From the IMG/VR virus record IMGVR_UViG_3300020187_000009, positions 62,001 through 126,000 of that record: a stretch of DNA of 64,000 nucleotides; one strand, 5' to 3'. The number at the start of each line of letters is the position of its first letter. The first letter of the stretch is position 1. The notes below the pieces were generated by a model that had not been told where the DNA came from, searched no databases, and was given only the letters and a program-made list of their open reading frames with translations. Position numbers and translations under genes: made by a program. Source of the DNA: a virus. Positions 23,258 to 29,674 of this stretch are shown here, in pieces.

Positions 23258-23479
23258 ATGAACCACGAATTAAATAGAGAAATTGCAGAAAACATTATGA
23301 ACACGAAGGAGTACCTTACAAAAGAGGAGTACGACTTTTGTTTCGCTCACACTGATGAGGTTAGAATTGATACTTCATATATTGGAGATTATTCTAAGTA
23401 CGGAGATTATTTAAATCTTAGACTCTATTCAGAGCATGAACACCATGAGGCTCAATACCAAATGGAGATTGGTTGTTAA
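23258..23479 (+). CDS. Hypothetical protein, 73 aa
   Basis: Acidic, Tyr- and His-rich small protein (YSEHEHHEAQYQME). Unrecognised. The next start lies one base after its stop. Confidence 0.65.
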   Translation: MNHELNREIAENIMNTKEYLTKEEYDFCFAHTDEVRIDTSYIGDYSKYGDYLNLRLYSEHEHHEAQYQMEIGC

Positions 23480-23480
23480 T

Positions 23481-23978
23481 ATGAGATATTCAAGTAGCGA
23501 CAGGGGATTTATTAAAGCATGGGGAGACACTCTTTATTTAGGGTATCATGATCTACCATTAGAGGGTGCGACTCAATCTAGAGAACAGGTAATGTTAGAT
23601 ATGGAAGAACTCGATAGTGTTCCAGAAAATGGAGATGAATGGGAGGAGATACTTGATTGGTTAGTTGATGGTGGTTCTAGAAGTGGAGTTCCTCTTTGGA
23701 ATAAGACGACCCTTACTCAGTTCTATAAAGAAATTGCAGAGAAGTCCCCTTTGAAAGAGGACTTAATAGTATATAGAACTTCAGAAAAGGAATTGCCTGG
23801 TTTAAATTCATATACAGTAGACAAGGGAGCCTATTTGAATTGACATGTTGATAATTCAGTCGAAAGAGCCTATAAGATTCCTAAAGGAGAAACAATTATA
23901 TATGCAAGTGGTCTAGCTGATGAAGGAGAAATGATATGGGCACCAACTGAGGATCAATTAAAAGAATACAAAGTATGA
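23481..23978 (+). pseudogene. ADP-ribosyltransferase-like gene interrupted by an in-frame TGA
   Basis: ATG 23481 opens a frame that meets TGA at 23841-23843, then stays open for 44 more codons to TGA 23976-23978. That second stop overlaps the ATG of the next gene (ATGA), the normal junction in this genome. The joined protein (~165 residues) has an Arg-bearing strand (LIVYRTSEKE), SYTVDKGAYL, IIYASGLADEGEMIWAP near the end, which follows the R-S/T-E-x-E order of arginine-type ADP-ribosyltransferases. The TGA may be a nonsense mutation, a sequencing error, or readthrough (context TGA-C). Identification of the fold is tentative. Confidence 0.55.
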
Positions 23979-24256
23979 ATTTACCAACCGATTATACAAA
24001 ACTAAATGCTAAGCAGAAAAAGCTAGTTAGAGAATTGTATATTAAAGAACAAGATAATAAATGTTGGGCATGTGGTGAATCATTAAGTGGATCACCTAGA
24101 CAAGATATAATGGAAGCTAAGATCAATTATAGATTATTCCCACCAGGTTTCTTAAAGAATCCTATTCATCTACAGCATGATCACGACACTAATATGACCG
24201 AAGGTGTAGTACATGCAAAATGCAACGCCGTTCTTTGGGAATATTTCGGTAAGTAA
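23975..24256 (+). CDS. Endonuclease VII-like HNH nuclease, 93 aa
   Basis: The sequence has CWACGESL (a zinc-binding C-x2-C near residues 30-33), then IHLQHDHDTNMTEGVVHAKC, the HDHD...G-V-V-x-x-x-C-N pattern of the Endonuclease_7/HNH family (second Cys pair partly replaced). T4 endonuclease VII resolves branched DNA before packaging. Here the resolvase C-terminal domain is absent, so it may be a simple HNH nickase or a homing relative. Confidence 0.72.
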   Translation: MNLPTDYTKLNAKQKKLVRELYIKEQDNKCWACGESLSGSPRQDIMEAKINYRLFPPGFLKNPIHLQHDHDTNMTEGVVHAKCNAVLWEYFGK

Positions 24257-24261
24257 ACAAA

Positions 24262-24280
24262 TATAGAATTCGATATATAA
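24262..24280 (+). repeat. Left copy of 19-bp direct repeat flanking the GIY-YIG gene
   Basis: TATAGAATTCGATATATAA, identical to 25192-25210. It contains an EcoRI-like site and the late-promoter-like box (24272-24281). Confidence 0.85.
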
Positions 24281-24281
24281 A
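24272..24281 (+). promoter_or_regulatory. Late-promoter-like box GATATATAAA
   Basis: Within the left direct repeat, 112 bases before ATG 24393. It would transcribe the structured leader of the homing endonuclease. Confidence 0.45.
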
Positions 24282-24285
24282 TCCT

Positions 24286-24390
24286 AATCTTCACGTCTTT
24301 CCTATTTAAGATATGTTTGTGGTGAACTTTCTTTGGAAAGCGTGGAGATTTTTTAAGATATATACTATAACCACAAATATATCTTAAATA
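24286..24390 (+). promoter_or_regulatory. Structured leader of the GIY-YIG gene with two interleaved inverted repeats
   Basis: Arm A (24286-24302) pairs with A' (24335-24350), which is followed by a T-run, so it can act as a terminator. Arm B (24303-24323) pairs with B' (24370-24390, 21 bp, one mismatch), ending two bases before the start codon. The order A-B-A'-B' means the two hairpins exclude each other or form a pseudoknot. B' pairing would bury the start region. T4 homing genes are also known to be silenced by hairpins over the start. Confidence 0.6.
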
Positions 24391-24392
24391 CA

Positions 24393-25196
24393 ATGATCAA
24401 TAACCCAACAAACCAACCCTATTTTTACGTAATTACCAACAAAGCAAATGGACGCTATTATTATGGTTCAGGCATATCTGATGGATATGAAGGTTCTGGT
24501 AAAGTACTCAAAAGAGCTTATAAAAAATATGGTAAAGAATCATTCGAAGGAAAGATTCTAAGGCTATTCAATACAAGAGAGGATGCTTTCGAATTCGAAG
24601 GTAGATTTCTATCACTCTATAAATTAGATCAGGATCCAATTGCATATAATGTATGTCGAAACGCTAATGGCGGGTATATCTCTGATGAAGCCTATGTAAA
24701 GAACTCTAAGTTTATGAAAGAATATAGACAAACTAAAGAGGGCTCATTAGGTGGTCTTAAAAATCCACGTGCTAATCAAACAATATATGAATTCTACAAT
24801 ATAGATACTAGAGAATATCGGAAGGCGACTCAACATGAGATGAATCAAAGGGTTGGGGGTACTGGAGCTTCGATGTTTGGTTATGTTGTACGAGGATCTT
24901 ATAACATATATAAGGGTTGGATATTATTCTCGAACTTTGAGCTATTTGGTACGAGAGATAAGTTAAAGGCACAGACATCTAAGAATATATCTAATGCCAA
25001 TAAAGGTAAAAAGAGGCCTAAAACATCAGCCTTGAAGAAAGGAGTTAAATTATCTGAAGAACATAAACTCAACATAAGTAAGGGTATGCATGGACGTACT
25101 CAGGTAAAAGTAACATGTCCACACTGTGGTAAAGTTGGAGGAGCAACATTAATGACCAGATATCACTTTGAAAAATGTAAACATAAACAATTATAG
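24393..25196 (+). CDS. GIY-YIG homing endonuclease
   Basis: The N-terminus has YFYVITNKANGRYYYGSG (residues 10-27), the GIY-YIG strands, then a KYGKESFEGKILRLF segment and FEFEGRFLSLY with the catalytic Glu. After ~100 residues there are DNA-binding modules: a NUMOD-like part (YEFYNIDTREYRKATQHEMN), a NUMOD3-like SNANKGKKRP and SEEHKLNISKGMHG, and a C-terminal zinc finger CPHCGK...H...C. It is free-standing and flanked by 19-bp direct repeats, so it probably entered this site as a mobile gene. Confidence 0.9.
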   Translation: MINNPTNQPYFYVITNKANGRYYYGSGISDGYEGSGKVLKRAYKKYGKESFEGKILRLFNTREDAFEFEGRFLSLYKLDQDPIAYNVCRNANGGYISDEAYVKNSKFMKEYRQTKEGSLGGLKNPRANQTIYEFYNIDTREYRKATQHEMNQRVGGTGASMFGYVVRGSYNIYKGWILFSNFELFGTRDKLKAQTSKNISNANKGKKRPKTSALKKGVKLSEEHKLNISKGMHGRTQVKVTCPHCGKVGGATLMTRYHFEKCKHKQL

Positions 25197-25210
25197 AATT
25201 CGATATATAA
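25192..25210 (+). repeat. Right copy of 19-bp direct repeat flanking the GIY-YIG gene
   Basis: Identical to 24262-24280. It begins inside the endonuclease stop codon region and supplies the box GATATATAAT (25202-25211) to the phosphatase gene at 25239. Confidence 0.85.
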
Positions 25211-25211
25211 T
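25202..25211 (+). promoter_or_regulatory. Late-promoter-like box GATATATAAT
   Basis: Ends 27 bases before ATG 25239. Part of the right direct repeat. Confidence 0.5.
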
Positions 25212-25238
25212 AAATAGTAAAAAATATTGATTACGAGC

Positions 25239-25790
25239 ATGCTAAAAGAAAAATACACAACTGATAAAATCTTAATTTTCGACATCGATGACACTATTTT
25301 TATCGGAAGCGCAAAAATCATAGTAACCGACTCTAAAACCGGTAAAACTTTCTCACTAACTCCAGAAGAATTTAATGATTATGAGAAAAATCCAAAGCAT
25401 ATAATTAATTTTGACCAATTCAAATCTTTAGAGATTATGAAGGCTGGAAAGTTAATCGACAAGTATTTTAGTATTCTTAAAAAGAATTATAATAAAGGAA
25501 TTGCTATCGGAGTAATAACAGCACGTGATGATCAAAATATGATTTATGAATGGCTAAGGTATCATGTAGGATTTCATATTGATAAGAAATTAATTTGGGC
25601 AGTTAACGACCCAGTACATGGCCTAAAGGGAAATATACAAGAAAGAAAACAAGATGCAATGAAATGGTTCATTGAACAGGGATACACTGATATCACTTTC
25701 TTCGATGATGATAAAAACAACATAAAATTAATAAAACAACTAGAGAAGGAATTAGGAGTTAATCTGAAGACCCATCTAGCTAAAAAGTAA
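25239..25790 (+). CDS. HAD-superfamily phosphatase, 183 aa
   Basis: I take ATG 25239 over the TTG four codons earlier. HAD motifs are clear: ILIFDIDDTIF (motif I, residues ~12-22), GVITARDDQN (motif II Thr), and DITFFDDDKNNIK (motif IV). A 60-residue cap-like insertion separates motifs I and II. This resembles the phosphatase half of T4 polynucleotide kinase and phage 5'-nucleotidase-like proteins. The substrate may be a nucleotide or a nucleic acid 3' end. Confidence 0.78.
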   Translation: MLKEKYTTDKILIFDIDDTIFIGSAKIIVTDSKTGKTFSLTPEEFNDYEKNPKHIINFDQFKSLEIMKAGKLIDKYFSILKKNYNKGIAIGVITARDDQNMIYEWLRYHVGFHIDKKLIWAVNDPVHGLKGNIQERKQDAMKWFIEQGYTDITFFDDDKNNIKLIKQLEKELGVNLKTHLAKK

Positions 25791-25794
25791 GAAC

Positions 25795-27402
25795 ATGAGT
25801 ACATTTAACGACATCAGAACTAGATTTGAAATGGCAATGGATAAGAAAGCCATCAATGAGGCTAAAAAAGTGGTTTGGAAAGAAACAATGAAAAAAGCTT
25901 ATTTTAATCTATATCCTGAAGGTAAAGGAGGAAGATGGATTAATCCAAGCGGAACTGGAGAAATCATGAGAGCTTATTTTATAGGTGATAATCCTGAGGA
26001 AGAAATTGAGAAATTCTTAGAACTAAACGGAGTTAAAGCCGAATATTATGGTGGATATCTTAAAACTTCAAATGCTTCTGGTAGTTTCGATTCTTGGGAA
26101 ATTACAATGAACACTAATTGTAATTGGTTTGGAAAAACCCTAGAATCTGGAGAAACTTACTATATAATTAACGCAAGAAAAACTTCATCAACAACTTCGG
26201 GAGACACTGTAGCCGCTATCGGCGATAAAGATACAACTCCGAATAAACTTGAAATTACCGATATTCAATATCCGACGAAATTACAGGCAATAGATGCTAC
26301 TAAACAATCTATAAAGGCTAAAATTAATGATCAGGATTGCGTTGCATTCATGAATGAATTAATTGATGTTGTTAATAATTTCAAAACAACAACTGTCAAA
26401 GAGGCTAAGGATTTAGCAAACAAAAACACTTCTTATACAATTACACATGATTTCTCAAAATATACAGATATTATTGATAGAGTATCAGTATTAAATATTG
26501 CTAAAGATTTTGGAGAAGTCCTAGGAGGTATATTAATGTTTAATCTAACTGATAAACATGGAGCTGGTCTGTTATTTCCTGAAGCATCTAATGAAGCTGT
26601 TGTCGATTTTAGATTTGATAAAATGGATGTTTCTTCAAAGGCTGGTAAAAAAGGAGCAACTCCCTCAGCGTCAGGTTACTTGAATAAACTGAATGACGCT
26701 ATAGAAATGAAAGACTGGAAGCTTAATAAAAAAGAGGCTAACTTCATTGAAAACTTTAGCAAAGTTATTTTAGCTAAACAGAGCGAAGCTAGTAATACAA
26801 GATATTGTAAAAGAACTAGAGGTTCAGGTACGTTTAGTAGTACTGTAACTCTATTAAATAATTTTAAGATAAAATCTTGGAACTATTGGGCTTCACAAAG
26901 TGGAATGCCAACTCAAAATATCGGAAGGGACGATATTATTCATTCGTTTGTTCAATTAAAAAAGGATAAAAAACTCCACGCAACTTTAAACTCTTTTTCT
27001 AAAATGGTTGGAGGTTTAAAAGGTAACTCTGGAGAAAAATCATCAGCAGGAGCAAAAATGACTGCAAAGTTTTTGTCTACTAAAAACGAAGAAGAAGCTG
27101 TTAAAGTATTAGATGAGATATTAAAAATAGATAAAGCTCCAATATACGATGTGTTAGTAGGTACGGTAATTTATGGATCAACTAAAGAGTTAGTTCCATT
27201 ATTAAACAAAGAATTTGGTGAAACTATGTCTGGATTAATTAACATGGCATTTTCAGCTAAACAATTATATCTAGATATGAACATTAAAAAAGGATCTTTA
27301 ATATTCACAATGAAATCTATGAAAACATCTGAATTTGAAATTAAAGGATTAAATGGAGTAGATTCTTGGATTACAAAGGGTCTAGGCATATCAATGAAGT
27401 AG
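25795..27402 (+). CDS. Large protein with possible PD-(D/E)XK nuclease core, 535 aa
   Basis: The start MSTFNDIRTRFEMAMDKKAINEA ends in INEA-K (given here with the first residues), which could be a prohead-protease site. In the middle, FGEVLGGILMFN, then LLFPEASNEAVVDFRF and DVSSKAGKKGATPSASG follow the E...(V)-D-F...-S-x-K order of type II restriction-like nucleases. The remaining 270 residues are helical and unassigned. It opens the block of likely internal virion proteins. Both the nuclease and packaging ideas are inference. Confidence 0.45.
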   Translation: MSTFNDIRTRFEMAMDKKAINEAKKVVWKETMKKAYFNLYPEGKGGRWINPSGTGEIMRAYFIGDNPEEEIEKFLELNGVKAEYYGGYLKTSNASGSFDSWEITMNTNCNWFGKTLESGETYYIINARKTSSTTSGDTVAAIGDKDTTPNKLEITDIQYPTKLQAIDATKQSIKAKINDQDCVAFMNELIDVVNNFKTTTVKEAKDLANKNTSYTITHDFSKYTDIIDRVSVLNIAKDFGEVLGGILMFNLTDKHGAGLLFPEASNEAVVDFRFDKMDVSSKAGKKGATPSASGYLNKLNDAIEMKDWKLNKKEANFIENFSKVILAKQSEASNTRYCKRTRGSGTFSSTVTLLNNFKIKSWNYWASQSGMPTQNIGRDDIIHSFVQLKKDKKLHATLNSFSKMVGGLKGNSGEKSSAGAKMTAKFLSTKNEEEAVKVLDEILKIDKAPIYDVLVGTVIYGSTKELVPLLNKEFGETMSGLINMAFSAKQLYLDMNIKKGSLIFTMKSMKTSEFEIKGLNGVDSWITKGLGISMK

Positions 27403-27403
27403 C

Positions 27404-27571
27404 ATGAATTCAGAGGAATGGAAACATTATGTAGATGTTGGAGAAGTACCATATCATTTCTTTATATCTATGGTAAACACTATTAAAGAAGGAGGCAAAC
27501 TAAATAGCCAACATATTGCAGTATACTCTTCACATGCCCGAATCATCGAATTTTTATTGAAACAAAAATAA
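27404..27571 (+). CDS. Hypothetical protein, 55 aa
   Basis: ATG 27404 (one base after the preceding stop) to TAA 27571: MNSEEWKHYVDVGEVPYHFF and an Ile/His-rich end. Small, unrecognised. Confidence 0.55.
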   Translation: MNSEEWKHYVDVGEVPYHFFISMVNTIKEGGKLNSQHIAVYSSHARIIEFLLKQK

Positions 27572-27611
27572 AAACGTAAATATAAGTTCTATAATACAAA
27601 CAATATAAATT

Positions 27612-27821
27612 ATGGAAAGTATATTTAAAAAATTCTTGCTAGCAATAATAGCACTATCTGCAATATCTCTAATAATGGCATTACCAACACAGTGGTTATG
27701 GAACAATTTTCTACTGAATGCTGTAAATGGAGTTAACCCAATTGGATTCTGGCAAGCGCTGGGAATTAATGTATTGTCTTCAATTCTCTTTAAAGGCTCA
27801 AACAATAATTCTAAAGAATAA
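27612..27821 (+). CDS. Small membrane protein, 69 aa
   Basis: Two hydrophobic segments: FLLAIIALSAISLIMALP (residues ~7-24) and IGFWQALGINVLSSILF near the end. The sequence style (TQWLWNNFL...) resembles short phage membrane proteins of unknown role. Confidence 0.65.
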   Translation: MESIFKKFLLAIIALSAISLIMALPTQWLWNNFLLNAVNGVNPIGFWQALGINVLSSILFKGSNNNSKE

Positions 27822-27824
27822 AAA

Positions 27825-28145
27825 ATGGAAGCAGTATTAATACTTATAATGTCTTCGATTGCTGTTATTTTAGTAGTGTCTTCTATGTCTAACATGTCAA
27901 AAAACACAGTACCTGGACATAAGACTTATAAATTCATAAGTACATCAAGTGAGACATATCTAATCCGTGCAGGATTGCTCTCAGATGCAAAAAAAGAGGC
28001 TAAAAAGATTGAAAAGATGCACAGCGTCGAATGGGATTTAATCGATGAACTAGATGACAACGGAGATAAAATAAGAACTCTTTATAAAAAACCAAAAACA
28101 AAGAAGACACTGAGTTTATCAAATAAACAGGGTAACGTTAGTTAA
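27825..28145 (+). CDS. Membrane-anchored hypothetical protein, 106 aa
   Basis: One N-terminal membrane segment (VLILIMSSIAVILVVSSM) followed by a basic soluble domain with a KKEAKKIEKMHSVEWDLIDE stretch. Function unknown. Confidence 0.65.
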   Translation: MEAVLILIMSSIAVILVVSSMSNMSKNTVPGHKTYKFISTSSETYLIRAGLLSDAKKEAKKIEKMHSVEWDLIDELDDNGDKIRTLYKKPKTKKTLSLSNKQGNVS

Positions 28146-28212
28146 ATTAGATATATAGTATGTGAAATCATGTACGTTCACGCATAACCTCAAAAAAAGC
28201 TAACTAAAAACA

Positions 28213-28398
28213 ATGAAAGAACCTATTTCAGAAGGCAAAATCACAATCGAAGAAAAGCAAATTGCGACGGAGCCTATTGGAATAGAAGAAACGAAAGTTT
28301 ACGAGAAGAAAGCACAATACATCGTAAATCTAGAAGAACTTCTAGACACAACAGGCGAAGATGCACATTGGTATTTCGGAGTAGGTGGTCCAGCTTAA
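28213..28398 (+). CDS. Hypothetical acidic protein, 61 aa
   Basis: Glu/Lys-rich protein with a C-terminal DAHWYFGVGGPA. It has a long leader and a strong terminator immediately after, so it is probably its own transcript end. Not recognised. Confidence 0.6.
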   Translation: MKEPISEGKITIEEKQIATEPIGIEETKVYEKKAQYIVNLEELLDTTGEDAHWYFGVGGPA

Positions 28399-28409
28399 CC
28401 GCGGTATTA

Positions 28410-28438
28410 GGGTATCCCAAATGGGGTACCCTTTTTTT
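28410..28438 (+). terminator. Intrinsic terminator
   Basis: GGGTATCCC (28410-28418) pairs with GGGGTACCC (28423-28431, one G-U), followed by seven T. Confidence 0.9.
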
Positions 28439-28445
28439 ATAAATA
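28438..28445 (+). promoter_or_regulatory. T4-late-like box TATAAATA
   Basis: An exact match to the T4 late consensus, directly after the terminator T-run and 17 bases before ATG 28463 of a capsid-targeted protein. Confidence 0.5.
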
Positions 28446-28462
28446 AATAGAAATAAATTAAA

Positions 28463-29059
28463 ATGAAAAAAGTAAAATTATTTGAAGATTTCATTAGTGA
28501 AGAATCTAGCGGAGATATATTTAATCCAAAGCGTAATAAGAAAGTCAAGTTTGATCATAAGAAACATCCAGAATTAGCGGGTGAATTTTTTGATTTAATA
28601 TCTACAGCGTACTCTGTAATTGGAGGCCATGCTAAAATTAAATCGCCAGAAGATGTATTCGCTGATCCAGAATGGAATTACTGGGAGGGCATCGATATAC
28701 ATGGTGATAATGACTTCGATATTATAATGTTTGGTAAGAAAACAAGATTCGGTATTAAATACTCAGGAGTTGGGCATGATGGAACGCGAGATGCTAAAAG
28801 AAAATACATAGGAGAACGTGGAAAGGAATTAAATAATCTGGGATATTATATTGAAGTTTCAGGTAAACTAGCAGACATCTTAATGGACTCATATGACGTA
28901 CCTGTTGTTTCAGAACATGAAGTAGTTGAAAGTGTATTGGGTAAGAAAGTTAAATGGATTGGTAAAAAAGATGATGGAACTTCAGGTGCTGGCTGGTATT
29001 CAAGAAAGCTTGGAGGTTCTTTACATGATAAAATACTACTAGGAAGACCTAAAGTATAA
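28463..29059 (+). CDS. Predicted capsid-targeted internal protein, 198 aa
   Basis: Starts MKKVKLFEDFISEESSGD, matching the capsid-targeting-like N-terminus of this phage (cut expected after ISEE or ISE). The mature part has an acidic patch and HDGTRDAKRKYIGERGKELN, but no assigned fold. It lies at the head of the internal-protein block with its own late-type box. Confidence 0.6.
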   Translation: MKKVKLFEDFISEESSGDIFNPKRNKKVKFDHKKHPELAGEFFDLISTAYSVIGGHAKIKSPEDVFADPEWNYWEGIDIHGDNDFDIIMFGKKTRFGIKYSGVGHDGTRDAKRKYIGERGKELNNLGYYIEVSGKLADILMDSYDVPVVSEHEVVESVLGKKVKWIGKKDDGTSGAGWYSRKLGGSLHDKILLGRPKV

Positions 29060-29065
29060 AGTAAA

Positions 29066-29144
29066 TTGTTAACAACTTTATAAAATTAAATCACTAAACA
29101 GTTTTTTATATCAATTAAATTGTTTATATTTATACTATATAATA
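29066..29144 (+). promoter_or_regulatory. Promoter module, class II (TATATCA type)
   Basis: TTGTTAACAACTTTATAAAA, then AACAGTTTTTTATATCAATT and TTGTTTATATTTATACTATA. It ends 11 bases before ATG 29155. Confidence 0.7.
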
Positions 29145-29154
29145 ATAACAGATA

Positions 29155-29640
29155 ATGAAGATAGCATATTTACATGGACTAGAGTCCTCAATTGATCCCA
29201 AAGATCCTAAAATAATATTTTTAAACGATAATTTTGATGAAGTATATACTCCTTCGATAAATTACAAGGATAATTCAACCTTTAGTAGATTATTAAATGA
29301 TATTAGTAAAATGAAACCTGATATCATCGTGGGTTCTTCAATGGGCGGATATATTTCTTATTTAATAGGTTCTAAACTATCAATACCAACACTCTTATTT
29401 AATCCAGCAGTTGTTGGTAGAACATTCGAGCCTAATACCGATGACTCTATTGGTTCAACAGGAACAAAAAATTCAGTTTATTTTGGTAAATCTGACAAAA
29501 TTATTGATAGATATGCAGTTAAAAAATACTTAGAAACTGAAGGAGTAGGTACCTTTAAGTACTCTAAATACACTGGAGGACATAGAGTTCCTGCTGATGT
29601 ATTTATAGATGCAATTAAAAAGACAACAGGTATTAACTAG
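29155..29640 (+). CDS. Alpha/beta hydrolase (YqiA/UPF0227-like esterase)
   Basis: 161 residues. IAYLHGLESS is the oxyanion-hole strand, IIVGSSMGGYISYLIG (residues ~59-74) the nucleophile elbow with Ser62, FGKSDKIID the acidic turn and GGHRVP the catalytic His. This is the small YqiA-like esterase type. It may act on a thioester or carboxylester; the phage role is unknown. It is expressed from a module promoter, so probably earlier than the surrounding internal proteins. Confidence 0.8.
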   Translation: MKIAYLHGLESSIDPKDPKIIFLNDNFDEVYTPSINYKDNSTFSRLLNDISKMKPDIIVGSSMGGYISYLIGSKLSIPTLLFNPAVVGRTFEPNTDDSIGSTGTKNSVYFGKSDKIIDRYAVKKYLETEGVGTFKYSKYTGGHRVPADVFIDAIKKTTGIN

Positions 29641-29649
29641 ATATATAAT
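29640..29649 (+). promoter_or_regulatory. Late-promoter-like box GATATATAAT
   Basis: Overlaps the hydrolase stop codon and ends 25 bases before ATG 29675. Confidence 0.5.
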
Positions 29650-29674
29650 AAAGATAATAAAAAACAAACAACAA

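Noticed and set aside
23841-23843. Genome-wide reassignment of TGA as a sense codon
   Set aside because: TGA ends many ordinary genes here (for example 549, 8573, 10628) with correct overlaps, so it is a normal stop.
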